From: Pseudomonas sp. CFII64
Lineage (GTDB): Bacteria; Pseudomonadota; Gammaproteobacteria; Pseudomonadales; Pseudomonadaceae
Length of the DNA: 64,000 nt
NCBI RefSeq assembly: GCF_000416235.1
Contig: NZ_ATLO01000004.1
Coordinates: forward strand, 248,001-312,000
Direction of reading: 5' to 3'
Under the pieces are notes generated by a model. That model was not told where the DNA came from. It made no database searches and saw nothing but the letters and a program-made list of their open reading frames with translations. This document shows, in pieces, positions 16,658 to 24,572 of the stretch. Both the position numbers and the translations under genes were made by a program. Position 1 is the first letter of the stretch; every line of letters begins with the position of its first letter.

Positions 16658-17383
16658 TCAAGCCGCAATACTCACCAGACTCAACACATGCGCGTCCTGC
16701 ACGCTGAATTGTCCCTCCAGCTCCTTGCCGCTGTGCCATTCGCTGGACAGGTCGGTCAGCAGGCGCAGGCGGGCGTGGCCGTCTTCGGACCATTCCAGCA
16801 GTTGCGCGTGTTCGAAGTAGAAACGCTGTTGCACGATGGGATACAGCGCCTTGAACAGCGCTTCCTTGATGGAAAACGTCAGGGTGACCCGCAACGCGAT
16901 CTGCTCGGCGGGCCCAGCGGCCATTTGCGCCAGCTCCTCGGGCGTGAGGATTTCTGCGGCTAGTCGCGTGGCGCGTTCCGGGCTGAGCATGTTTTCCGTG
17001 TCCAGCCCCAGTCCGCGCCATTGCTGCTTTTGGGCCACGATGGCTGCGGCCCAGCCGGTGCTGTGAGTGATCGACCCGCAAATATCATCCGGCCAGATCG
17101 GTGCGCGGTCTTCACCCATGTCGGGCGCCAACTGCCGCCCATCCAGTCGCCGTATGGCCTCCATGGCGCATAGCCGTCCCGCGAGAAACTCGGTCTGCCG
17201 CTTGGCCACCGAGCGCTGGATGCTGGCGGGCTGGGCGATCAGGCTGCGCTGGAAGTCACCTTCCACCAGTTGAGCCGGATTGAAGCGACCGCTCACCAAC
17301 ACCGCGCCGTCGAGGATTTTAGGCAATGGCCAATGATGAGTCAGCGCCGGGCAGCAGGCGGGCAGTGTCGTGGTTTGAGTCAT
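16658..17383 (-). CDS. pcpS: 4'-phosphopantetheinyl transferase (Sfp/EntD type)
   Basis: This 241-aa enzyme transfers the phosphopantetheine arm of CoA onto acyl and peptidyl carrier proteins. The P. aeruginosa PcpS, which I recall, acts on both fatty-acid ACP and pyoverdine synthetases. Visible hallmarks are KRQTEFLAGRLCA, GSITHSTGWAAAI, the magnesium-binding GLGLDTEN (Asp) and FSIKEALFKALYPIV with the Glu/Lys pair. An ATG at 17392 (MPPM) is an alternative start; 17383 aligns with remembered homologues. It lies convergent to the ferric reductase gene. If P. fluorescens follows P. aeruginosa, this may be its only such enzyme, which I cannot test here. Confidence 0.92.
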   Translation of the reverse strand: MTQTTTLPACCPALTHHWPLPKILDGAVLVSGRFNPAQLVEGDFQRSLIAQPASIQRSVAKRQTEFLAGRLCAMEAIRRLDGRQLAPDMGEDRAPIWPDDICGSITHSTGWAAAIVAQKQQWRGLGLDTENMLSPERATRLAAEILTPEELAQMAAGPAEQIALRVTLTFSIKEALFKALYPIVQQRFYFEHAQLLEWSEDGHARLRLLTDLSSEWHSGKELEGQFSVQDAHVLSLVSIAA

Positions 17384-17510
17384 GGGCGGCATTTTGCCGG
17401 GGGAATCGGAAATGGGGAAGGGCAGTGAGCGTCGGCCAAATTTTGGAAAAGAAGCAAATGCCGTTGGAGATTCTATAGGTGGAATGCCTGGCTGTGGGTG
17501 GGCAGTGCCT

Positions 17511-17618
17511 TTGTGGGAGAGGACTTGTCCTCGATAGCCAGCCCAGACGACCTTGATCCGCCTGACCCACATGCAGTGCTGAAATGACAGCCATCGAGGA
17601 CAAGTCCTCTCCCACAGG
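17511..17618. repeat. Inverted repeat, GTGGGAGAGGACTTGTCCTCGAT type
   Basis: Long arms (TGTGGGAGAGGACTTGTCCT and AGGACAAGTCCTCTCCCACA) flank about 65 bases between dienelactone hydrolase and pcpS. It belongs to the REP family seen at 16531, with a changed arm. Confidence 0.8.
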
Positions 17619-17659
17619 AAGGGGGCATAACCCTGGATTATGCCGCCGCATGGGGGTTT

Positions 17660-18454
17660 CTACGCTCCAAACACCCGCTTCAAAAATACCTGCATGTCCG
17701 TCCACGAACTCTGATCGGCCGCCTTGTCATAGCCGATATCCGGTCCGCCGTGTTCCCCATGGCTGAGGCGGTCGGCGTCGGGGTTGGTGAAGCCGTGTTT
17801 GGCGCCTTCGATGCTGACGAACTTGTAGTCGGCACCGGCCTTGTCCATTTCGTTCTTGAATGCCGCGACGTTTTCCGGGGTGACCATGCTGTCCTTGGCG
17901 CCGTGTTCCACCAGCATCGGCACTTTCACACTGCCGGGTGTTGCGGGTGTGTTGGTGACCAGCGCGCCGTGGAAGCTGACCACACCGGCCAGCGCCTCAC
18001 CGCGTCGGGCGGCGTCGAGCACGATCTTGCCACCGAAGCAGTAGCCGATAGCAGCGACCTTGTCCGGGTTGGTCTGCGGCTGTTTCTTCAACTGCTCAAG
18101 GCCGGCATCGAACCGCTGGGCGGCGGCGTTGCTGTCCTTGAGCGCCGCCTGCATGAAGGCCATGGCGTCTTTAGGGTGCTCGGTATTCTTGCCTTCGCCG
18201 TACATATCAATGGCCATGGCGCTGTAACCCAGCGCAGCCAGTTGGCGGGCGCGGTGCTTGGCGTAGTCATTCAGCCCCCACCATTCGTGGACGACAATGA
18301 TGCCGGGGCGCTGGCCTTTGATCGCGTCGTCATACGCGTAATAACCCACCAGCTTGCTGCCGTCGGCGCTTTGGTAGTCCACCTGTCGAGTCTTGATTTC
18401 CGCCTGGGCCAGGCCTGCCAGGCCCATCATCAGCAATGCAATCCAGAAACGCAT
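17660..18454 (-). CDS. Secreted dienelactone hydrolase-family protein
   Basis: This 264-aa alpha/beta hydrolase has a signal peptide (MRFWIALLMMGLAGLAQA|EIK). The DLH family triad is visible: Cys in IGYCFGGKIVLD (about 140), Asp of the segment MLVEHGAKDSMV (about 198) and His in GAKHGFTNPDAD (about 230). The oxyanion region VVHEWWGLNDYAK is present. Classical members open dienelactone in chlorocatechol breakdown; periplasmic members such as this have unknown esters as substrates. It is followed by the pcpS gene after the inverted repeat and has no catabolic neighbours, so I infer no specific pathway. Confidence 0.9.
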   Translation of the reverse strand: MRFWIALLMMGLAGLAQAEIKTRQVDYQSADGSKLVGYYAYDDAIKGQRPGIIVVHEWWGLNDYAKHRARQLAALGYSAMAIDMYGEGKNTEHPKDAMAFMQAALKDSNAAAQRFDAGLEQLKKQPQTNPDKVAAIGYCFGGKIVLDAARRGEALAGVVSFHGALVTNTPATPGSVKVPMLVEHGAKDSMVTPENVAAFKNEMDKAGADYKFVSIEGAKHGFTNPDADRLSHGEHGGPDIGYDKAADQSSWTDMQVFLKRVFGA

Positions 18455-18582
18455 GATCAGCTCCTTATCTTATTAAGCGCGGTATCGCGGGATGATGGGC
18501 AAGCCTAGTCGATTGTGCCCGTCGTGTGGCAGCGAGTGCGGTAGATAATTATTCAACCGTCGGACATGGCCTATGAGAGGGT

Positions 18583-18599
18583 GTTCAGGGGCGGTTCAG
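18583..18599 (+). promoter_or_regulatory. PhoP box
   Basis: GTTCAG is repeated as GTTCAG-N5-GTTCAG, an 11-base periodicity matching the PhoP direct-repeat operator. A possible -10 (TAGTCT, 18611-18616) follows by 11 bases, so PhoP would overlap the -35 position. The site lies 60 bases upstream of the small exported protein gene that precedes phoP. Confidence 0.75.
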
Positions 18600-18658
18600 G
18601 GCACCGGGATTAGTCTGAACCCGTACTCAGACAGCGCGATGCGCGAGCGGAGGTGACT

Positions 18659-19093
18659 ATGCTGACATTCAACAAGTTTTTCCTGGCCCTGGCTTTTCTC
18701 GGTGGAAGTGCGGCTGCGCAGGCCGCCGATGGCGCGCTGGAACTGACACCGCCGCCGCCGGGCAAGACCAGCGAGCGCATGGACCGAACCGAGAGCGAAC
18801 TGCGTCACGGGACGAGCAATGTGTGGAGCCAGGGCTTGAGCCAGCAGAATGCCGATCATCCGCACGCAGGCCAGCCGTATTATTCAACCAGTTACCCGGT
18901 GCTTTCCGGCACCCACAACGGGCGGCCGGTAGCCGAGCACAGTCTGTCTGGCCATTACGATCCGGGCCTGACGCAGATCGGCAGCACTAATCTGTTCGGC
19001 GCTGGCACAATCGACCCGGGCGATTCGGTTCAGGCGTCGACGCGTTTGACCGGCAGCCCGCAAGGCTGGCTGCCGACGCAGTACCGGTTGTGA
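18659..19093 (+). CDS. Small exported protein preceding phoPQ, family not recognised
   Basis: The protein is 144 aa. It has a signal peptide (MLTFNKFFLALAFLGGSAAAQA|AD) and a hydrophilic, Gly/Ser/Pro-rich mature part of about 120 residues with no cysteines. GGAGG lies 5 bases before the ATG at 18659. It is immediately preceded by a PhoP box and followed by phoP after 68 bases, so it occupies the place that the outer-membrane protein gene oprH holds in P. aeruginosa. Its sequence is not OprH-like: no beta-strand alternation or C-terminal Phe. It is probably a Mg2+-responsive periplasmic or secreted protein; function unknown. Confidence 0.75.
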   Translation: MLTFNKFFLALAFLGGSAAAQAADGALELTPPPPGKTSERMDRTESELRHGTSNVWSQGLSQQNADHPHAGQPYYSTSYPVLSGTHNGRPVAEHSLSGHYDPGLTQIGSTNLFGAGTIDPGDSVQASTRLTGSPQGWLPTQYRL

Positions 19094-19161
19094 TTGACCG
19101 ATCAGGCCTGCGCAAGATCTGAAATTTCATTAAATTGAGCTGGCATGCCCAGGAGAGCGTC

Positions 19162-19839
19162 ATGAAGTTGTTGGTGGTTGAGGACGAGGCCTTGTTGCGG
19201 CATCACTTGCTGACCCGGCTGACTGAATCCGGTCACGTGGTCGAGGCGGTGGCCAATGCCGAGGAGGCGCTTTATCAGGCCGGACAGTTCAATCACGACC
19301 TCGCGGTGATCGACCTTGGGCTGCCCGGAATGGGCGGTCTGGACCTGATTCGCCAGTTGCGCGCCCAGGGCAAGGCGTTTCCGATCCTGATCCTGACGGC
19401 GCGGGGCAACTGGCAGGACAAGGTTGAAGGGCTGGCTGCGGGCGCGGATGACTACGTGGTCAAGCCGTTCCAGTTCGAAGAGCTGGAAGCCCGCCTCAAT
19501 GCGCTGCTGCGGCGCTCCAGCGGTTTCATTCAGGCGACGATTGTCGCCGGGCCGCTGCTGCTCGATCTCAACCGCAAGCAGGCGTCCATGGACGAGCAGC
19601 CGCTGGCGCTGACCGCCTATGAATACCGGATTCTCGAATACCTGATGCGCCATCATCAACAAGTGGTGCCCAAAGAGCGCCTGATGGAGCAGTTGTACCC
19701 AGATGATGACGAGCGCGATCCAAACGTGATCGAGGTACTGGTCGGGCGTCTGCGCCGCAAAATCGAAGGGCCCAATGCCTTCAAGCCTATCGAGACCGTG
19801 CGCGGGCTGGGTTACCTGTTTTCCGAGCGCTGTAAATGA
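19162..19839 (+). CDS. phoP: Response regulator PhoP
   Basis: This 225-aa OmpR-family regulator controls Mg2+-limitation and polymyxin-adaptation genes. It is close to remembered P. aeruginosa PhoP through long blocks (MKLLVVEDEALLRHHL, ILILTARGNWQDKVEGLAAG, LNALLRRSSGF, LTAYEYRILEYLMRHHQQ). The phospho-acceptor Asp is in LAVIDLGLPGM, the conserved Lys in DDYVVKPFQFEELE, and the winged helix spans about 125-222. AGGAGA precedes the ATG at 19162. The ATGA overlap couples it to phoQ, and the operator upstream suggests autoregulation. Confidence 0.97.
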   Translation: MKLLVVEDEALLRHHLLTRLTESGHVVEAVANAEEALYQAGQFNHDLAVIDLGLPGMGGLDLIRQLRAQGKAFPILILTARGNWQDKVEGLAAGADDYVVKPFQFEELEARLNALLRRSSGFIQATIVAGPLLLDLNRKQASMDEQPLALTAYEYRILEYLMRHHQQVVPKERLMEQLYPDDDERDPNVIEVLVGRLRRKIEGPNAFKPIETVRGLGYLFSERCK

Positions 19840-21173
19840 TTCGTTCGCTGCACCTGCGGCTGCTGATCGGTGCCGCGACCCTGGCGGTGATTTTCATGCT
19901 GCTGATGCTGCCTGCCCTGCAAGGCGCGTTCAGTCTGGCATTGCGCGGTTCCATCGAGCAGCGCCTGGCCTCCGACGTCACGACGCTGATTTCCGCCGCG
20001 CGGGTCGAAGATGGGCGCCTGTTGATGCCGTCGGTGCTGCCGGGCGAGCAGTTCAATCTGCCGTCGAGCCGCCTGTTGGGCTACATCTATAACCGCCAGG
20101 GCGAACTGGTCTGGCGTTCGCTGGCCACCAAAGACGAATTCATCGATTACCAGCCGCGTTATGACGGCAATGGCAGTGAGTTCGCCAAGATCAAAGAACC
20201 CAACGGCGAAGAGTTTTTCGTCTATGACGTGGAAATCAAGCTGCTCGGCGGGCGTAATGCCGCGTTCAGCATCGTCGCCTTGCAACCGGTGCGCGAGTAT
20301 CAGGAAACCGTGGCGGCGCTGCGGGAAAAATTGTATCTGGGCTTCGGCGCCGCCTTATTGGTGTTGTTGGCGCTGCTCTGGATCGGTCTGACCTGGGGCT
20401 TGCGCGCGTTACGCGGCTTGAGTCAGGAGCTCGATCAGGTGGAATCCGGCGCGCGAGACAGCCTGAGTGAAAGTCATCCCAGTGAACTGTTGCGGCTGAC
20501 CGGTTCCTTGAACCGACTGCTGCTCAGCGAGCGCGAGCAGCGCATCCGTTATCGCGATTCTCTCGGCGATCTGGCCCATAGCCTGAAAACCCCATTGGCG
20601 GTCTTGCAGGGCGTCAGCGAAACCATGGCCAAACGCCCGGAAGACCTGGAGCAGGCGCGCATTCTGCAATCGCAGATCGAGCGCATGAGCCAGCAGATCG
20701 GTTACCAGCTGCAACGCGCCAGCCTGCGCAAGAGCGGTCTGGTGCGCCATCACGTGGCGTTGCGGCCGGTGGTAGAAAGCCTGTGCAACACGCTGGAAAA
20801 GGTTTACCGCGACAAGCAGGTCAAGGTCACGCTGGATCTGCCCGAGGAGTGCGTGGTGCCCATGGAGCAGGGCGCTTTGCTGGAAATGCTCGGCAATCTG
20901 CTGGAAAACGCCTATCGCCTGTGCCTGAGCGAAGTGCGAGTCAGCCTGCGCTCCGGTGAAGATGGCGATGAGTTGTGTGTCGAAGACGACGGGCCCGGCG
21001 TTCCCACAAGCCAGCGCGAGCGCATCCTGCAACGGGGCGAGCGGCTGGATCGCCAGAACCCTGGGCAGGGCATCGGTCTGGCGGTGGTCAAGGACATCAT
21101 CGAAAGCTATGGCGCGCGGCTGACCCTGGAGGATTCGTCTTTGGGGGGCGCGGCGTTCAGGATTCATTTCTGA
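19836..21173 (+). CDS. phoQ: Sensor histidine kinase PhoQ
   Basis: This 445-aa inner-membrane kinase partners PhoP. Transmembrane helix 1 lies at about 5-28 (LLIGAATLAVIFMLLMLPAL). The periplasmic sensor spans about 29-165 and includes a segment rich in acidic residues (NGSEFAKIKEPNGEEFFVYD), the kind of surface that binds divalent cations and antimicrobial peptides. Helix 2 is at about 167-190, followed by HAMP, HisKA with phospho-His in LAHSLKTPLAVLQG, and HATPase_c (NLLENAYRLC, EDDGPGVP, GQGIGLAVV). Length matches P. aeruginosa PhoQ (about 448 aa). It overlaps phoP by four bases. Confidence 0.95.
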   Translation: MIRSLHLRLLIGAATLAVIFMLLMLPALQGAFSLALRGSIEQRLASDVTTLISAARVEDGRLLMPSVLPGEQFNLPSSRLLGYIYNRQGELVWRSLATKDEFIDYQPRYDGNGSEFAKIKEPNGEEFFVYDVEIKLLGGRNAAFSIVALQPVREYQETVAALREKLYLGFGAALLVLLALLWIGLTWGLRALRGLSQELDQVESGARDSLSESHPSELLRLTGSLNRLLLSEREQRIRYRDSLGDLAHSLKTPLAVLQGVSETMAKRPEDLEQARILQSQIERMSQQIGYQLQRASLRKSGLVRHHVALRPVVESLCNTLEKVYRDKQVKVTLDLPEECVVPMEQGALLEMLGNLLENAYRLCLSEVRVSLRSGEDGDELCVEDDGPGVPTSQRERILQRGERLDRQNPGQGIGLAVVKDIIESYGARLTLEDSSLGGAAFRIHF

Positions 21174-21208
21174 ACTTCGCACGTCCCGTCTTGATCCTCA
21201 TCGATCCC

Positions 21209-21298
21209 GTAGGACCGGCTTTAGCCGGGAGGAGGCCGGTTCATTCGCAGCAGTTGCGTCGTCAGGCCTTGCGCCCTCCCGGCTAAAGCCGGTCCTAC
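21209..21298. repeat. REPIN, GTAGGACCGGCTTTAGCCGG type
   Basis: Inverted arms GTAGGACCGGCTTTAGCCGG and CCGGCTAAAGCCGGTCCTAC are separated by about 50 bases. Near-identical copies occur at 37794-37883, 44977-45066 and 59246-59335, including most of the spacer, which points to recent spread. Confidence 0.9.
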
Positions 21299-21515
21299 GG
21301 ATCCTCTGTTGGTCTCGCGTCGGGTTTTGTGCACCTGCCCATCGCTTCGCCAACAAGTTGGCTCCTACGAAAAAAGCGCTGTGAGGCGGATACCCGCCAC
21401 CGCCGCCGATAATTTCCGGCTTATGGGCGGAAAACCGCCAGCCTCATGGCGGCTCAGTAAGTCCTTTCGTCAGCAACCCCCCGCATCCATTGGTTGTCAG
21501 CTACTTTTTCGGAAC

Positions 21516-21530
21516 TGGCACGCACCTTGC
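21516..21530 (+). promoter_or_regulatory. Sigma-54 promoter of dctA
   Basis: TGGCACGCACCTTGC matches the RpoN consensus TGGCACG-N4-TTGC at every specified base, with GG and GC ten bases apart. It lies 129 bases upstream of dctA. DctB/DctD control with RpoN is the known mode for dctA genes. Confidence 0.88.
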
Positions 21531-21658
21531 GATATGTGCGGTAGAGGTCTGCCCCGTGCAGCTCGCCAAAACAAATCCCTCCAGTTGCAGGAGGGTTAGC
21601 TCGTTAGGTGCCGCGTGCGTCAGTTGGATGATGCGACGACACTCTTGAGGACTTCAAC

Positions 21659-23017
21659 ATGACGACTCGTCAGCCCCTGTATAAATCCCTGTACTTCCAG
21701 GTGATCGTAGCAATCGTGATCGGCGTTCTGATCGGCCACTTCTATCCGGATACCGGCAAGGCCCTCAAGCCGCTGGGCGACGGATTCATCAAACTGATCA
21801 AGATGGTCATTGCCCCAATCATCTTCTGCACTGTGGTCAGCGGTATCGCTGGTATGCAGAACATGAAGTCGGTCGGCAAGACCGGTGGCTACGCGCTGCT
21901 GTACTTCGAAATCGTTTCTACTATTGCCTTGCTGATCGGTCTGATCGTGGTCAACGTTGTTCAGCCGGGCGCCGGCATGAACATCGACGTCACCACGCTG
22001 GATGCCTCGAAAATCGCCGCTTACGTAACCGCGGGTAAAGACCAGAGCATCGTTGGCTTCATCCTTAACGTGATCCCGAACACCATTGTCGGTGCCTTCG
22101 CCAACGGCGACATCCTGCAAGTCTTGATGTTCTCGGTGATCTTCGGCTTCGCGCTGCATCGCCTGGGTGCCTACGGCAAGCCGGTCCTGGACTTCATCGA
22201 TCGCTTCGCTCACGTGATGTTCAACATCATCAACATGATCATGAAGCTGGCGCCACTGGGTGCTTTCGGCGCCATGGCGTTCACCATCGGTGCCTACGGC
22301 GTGAGCTCGCTGGTGCAGTTGGGTCAGTTGATGATCTGCTTCTACATCACCTGCGTCGTGTTTGTTCTGGTCGTGCTGGGCGGTATCGCTCGCGCTCACG
22401 GTTTCAGCATCATCAAGCTGATCCGCTATATCCGTGAAGAGCTGCTGATCGTGCTGGGTACTTCCTCCTCGGAATCGGCCCTGCCACGCATGCTGATCAA
22501 GATGGAACGCCTGGGTGCACAGAAGTCGGTAGTAGGTCTGGTGATCCCGACCGGCTACTCGTTCAACCTGGACGGTACGTCGATCTACCTGACCATGGCG
22601 GCCGTGTTCATCGCTCAGGCGACCAACACCCACATGGACATCACGCACCAGATCACTCTGCTGCTGGTGCTGCTGCTGTCGTCCAAAGGTGCTGCTGGCG
22701 TAACCGGTAGCGGCTTTATCGTACTGGCTGCAACCCTGTCGGCTGTTGGTCACCTGCCGGTTGCCGGTCTGGCGCTGATCCTGGGTATCGACCGCTTCAT
22801 GTCTGAAGCCCGCGCACTGACCAACCTGGTGGGCAACGCGGTTGCCACGCTGGTGGTTGCCAAGTGGGTCGGCGAACTCGACAACGACCAGCTGCAATCG
22901 GAGCTGCTCTCTGGCGGCCGTGGCATCGACAACACCGGTCCAGTAGATGATCTGGGCGTAGCAGAACTGGCTCCTGAGCCGCTGACGCGTCCTATCCCGA
23001 CACGTAAACCTGTCTAA
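21659..23017 (+). CDS. dctA: C4-dicarboxylate:cation symporter DctA
   Basis: This 452-aa inner-membrane carrier of the glutamate/dicarboxylate (GltP-type) family imports succinate, fumarate and malate. The eight-helix plus two-hairpin body is complete. The serine-rich re-entrant loop is [18 protein letters not shown], and the substrate-binding motif [16 protein letters not shown] is in the second half. ATG at 21659 follows GAGGACTTCAAC. It is monocistronic: a perfect sigma-54 promoter stands upstream and a strong terminator 17 bases downstream. Expression is expected to depend on a DctB/DctD two-component system encoded outside the window. Confidence 0.97.
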   Translation: MTTRQPLYKSLYFQVIVAIVIGVLIGHFYPDTGKALKPLGDGFIKLIKMVIAPIIFCTVVSGIAGMQNMKSVGKTGGYALLYFEIVSTIALLIGLIVVNVVQPGAGMNIDVTTLDASKIAAYVTAGKDQSIVGFILNVIPNTIVGAFANGDILQVLMFSVIFGFALHRLGAYGKPVLDFIDRFAHVMFNIINMIMKLAPLGAFGAMAFTIGAYGVSSLVQLGQLMICFYITCVVFVLVVLGGIARAHGFSIIKLIRYIREELLIVLGTSSSESALPRMLIKMERLGAQKSVVGLVIPTGYSFNLDGTSIYLTMAAVFIAQATNTHMDITHQITLLLVLLLSSKGAAGVTGSGFIVLAATLSAVGHLPVAGLALILGIDRFMSEARALTNLVGNAVATLVVAKWVGELDNDQLQSELLSGGRGIDNTGPVDDLGVAELAPEPLTRPIPTRKPV

Positions 23018-23033
23018 GGGTACGCGTCGCACA

Positions 23034-23062
23034 AAAAACCCATCTTCGGATGGGTTTTTTTA
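23034..23062 (+). terminator. Rho-independent terminator of dctA
   Basis: AAAAACCCATC-TTCG-GATGGGTTTTTTT is a stable tetraloop hairpin followed by T residues, 17 bases after the dctA stop. Confidence 0.95.
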
Positions 23063-23134
23063 TGCCTGCGATTGCCCGGCAGGATGTTCAACCGGGCTAC
23101 GCTGAACGCACCTCAGTCTTGCCAAGGAGCGTTC

Positions 23135-24316
23135 ATGCAAGGGCCGTTGTCGTCACTCAAAGTGCTGGATTTTTCAACCCTGCTGCCGGGTCCGTTCGCG
23201 TCGTTGTTGCTGGCCGACATGGGCGCCGAAGTGCTGCGCATCGAATCGCCGACCCGCCCCGATCTGCTGCGCCTCCTGCCGCCGCACGACCAAGGCACGT
23301 CCGCCAGCCACGCCTGGCTGAACCGCAACAAACGCAGTCTGGCGCTGGACTTGAAGCAGCCCGCCGCGCTGGAGGTGATCAGGCGCCTGGTGTTGGAGTA
23401 CGACATCGTCCTGGAACAATTCCGCCCCGGCGTGATGGATCGACTGGGGATTGGCTACGAAGCCCTCAAGGCGCTCAATCCACGCCTGATCTACGTCGCG
23501 ATCACCGGTTATGGCCAGACCGGGCCGTACCGCGACCGGGCGGGGCATGACATCAATTACCTGGCGCTCGCCGGCGTTGCCAGCTACACCGGGCGATGTG
23601 AAAGCGGGCCGGTGCCGTTGGGGATTCAGGCGGCTGACGTGGCGGGCGGTTCGCTGCATGGCGTGATCGGTTTGCTGGCCGCCGTGGTCGCGCGTCAGCA
23701 AACCGGGTTGGGGCAATACGTCGATGTGAGTATGACCGACTGCGCGTTCAGCCTTAACGCCATGGCCGGCGCGGGTTATCTGGCCTGTGGGGTCGAACCT
23801 GAGCGGGAGAATCAGTTGCTCAACGGCGGCAGCTTTTATGACTACTACCGCAGTCGCGACGGGCGCTGGTTTGCCGTGGGCAGCCTCGAACCGGCATTCA
23901 TGCAGGCGTTGTGCACTGCGCTGGACAGGCCGGAGTTGGCGACGCAAGGCTTGTCTTCTTCGCCAGAGGTCCAGGCCGCGCTGAAAAACGAGCTGAGCAT
24001 GGAGTTCGAAAAGCGCGGTTTCGCCGAGTTGCAGGCATGTTTTGCACAGATCGATGCCTGTGTCGAACCGGTACTGAGCCTGTCCGAAGCAGTGCTGCAT
24101 CCGCAATTGCAGGCGCGGGAGCTGGTCACTCAGGTGCCGAGAGAGGATGGCAGCACTCAGGCGCAAATTGCCTGTCCCCTGAAGTTCGCCGATGGCCTGG
24201 CGGGACCCCGCCATATTGGCGCGAAGTTAGGCGCGCACAGTGAAGAGGTGCTGGTGGAGTTGGGGTTTTCTGTCGATGAGGTCGCCGCGATGCGTGATGC
24301 AGGCACCATTCGCTAA
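23135..24316 (+). CDS. CaiB/BaiF (family III) CoA transferase, racemase-like
   Basis: The protein is 393 aa. The N-terminal nucleotide-like fold (LKVLDFSTLLPGPFAS, GAEVLRIESP, LDLKQPAALEVIRRL) and the central domain (VAITGYGQTGPYRDRAGHDINYLALAG) place it in family III. The GHDINY motif carries the His and Asp used by alpha-methylacyl-CoA racemase, so a 2-methylacyl-CoA racemase is as likely as a CoA transferase. AAGGAG precedes the ATG at 23135; the longer frame from 23072 adds no conserved residues. Its stop lies just before the REP into which the IS110 element inserted, so the element spared the gene. Confidence 0.9.
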   Translation: MQGPLSSLKVLDFSTLLPGPFASLLLADMGAEVLRIESPTRPDLLRLLPPHDQGTSASHAWLNRNKRSLALDLKQPAALEVIRRLVLEYDIVLEQFRPGVMDRLGIGYEALKALNPRLIYVAITGYGQTGPYRDRAGHDINYLALAGVASYTGRCESGPVPLGIQAADVAGGSLHGVIGLLAAVVARQQTGLGQYVDVSMTDCAFSLNAMAGAGYLACGVEPERENQLLNGGSFYDYYRSRDGRWFAVGSLEPAFMQALCTALDRPELATQGLSSSPEVQAALKNELSMEFEKRGFAELQACFAQIDACVEPVLSLSEAVLHPQLQARELVTQVPREDGSTQAQIACPLKFADGLAGPRHIGAKLGAHSEEVLVELGFSVDEVAAMRDAGTIR

Positions 24317-24392
24317 TGTGTGGACAGTGGGAGGTCTCGCCCGTCTCCGACGCCGCGCTGTCGCGCAGCAAACTGGGCGGGATAAAATTGAA

Positions 24393-24536
24393 GTGCGCGC
24401 GGGGATCGAAACCGTAGCCTTCACTGGTGTGTCAGCACCCGCGTGGGAGAGTGGTTCGCACGGTATCGGCGTGGAGTCGTTGAAGGCACAGCATGCTGTG
24501 ACCTCGTATAGGAGAGTGAATCCATTCGCCACCGTG
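24393..24536 (+). ncRNA. Candidate bridge RNA of IS110 copy A
   Basis: The left end has a two-loop fold. A first loop is closed by ACCGT (24411-24415) with ACGGT (24460-24464) and has an inner GGTG/CACC hairpin; its 3' side contains GTGGGAG (24443-24449), identical to the left flank of the element. A second loop is closed by GGCG (24468-24471) with CGCC (24527-24530) and has an inner CACAG/CTGTG hairpin; its 3' side contains ATAGGAG (24508-24514), identical to the element's right end. This matches target- and donor-binding loops of IS110 bridge RNAs. The 5' end is set after a -10-like TAAAAT (24383-24388) and is approximate. Confidence 0.7.
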
Positions 24537-24572
24537 TTCCCCGCGCGCCCTTCAATCCTGCGAGGATTTTTT

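Larger units (their letters stand above)
21174..21658. other. phoQ-dctA intergenic region
   Basis: These 485 bases contain a REPIN (21209-21298), a sigma-54 promoter (21516-21530), and between them a GC-rich stretch with short inverted repeats (GGCGGAAAACCGCC near 21425) that could be activator sites for DctD. I see no gene. Confidence 0.6.

Noticed and set aside
21620..23032. A 470-codon open frame opposite dctA
   Set aside because: Antisense to a clearly real transporter; His/Asp/Gln-rich translation is typical of shadows.
24468..24490. A right-donor guide in the 5' side of the second loop of the copy A RNA
   Set aside because: I could not find convincing complementarity to the element's left terminus, so only the 3' side guide is claimed.
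24240..24572. N-terminal extension of the IS110 transposase back to 24240
   Set aside because: It overlaps the CoA-transferase end and the structured left end; homologues begin near the MARKNQ start at 24573.
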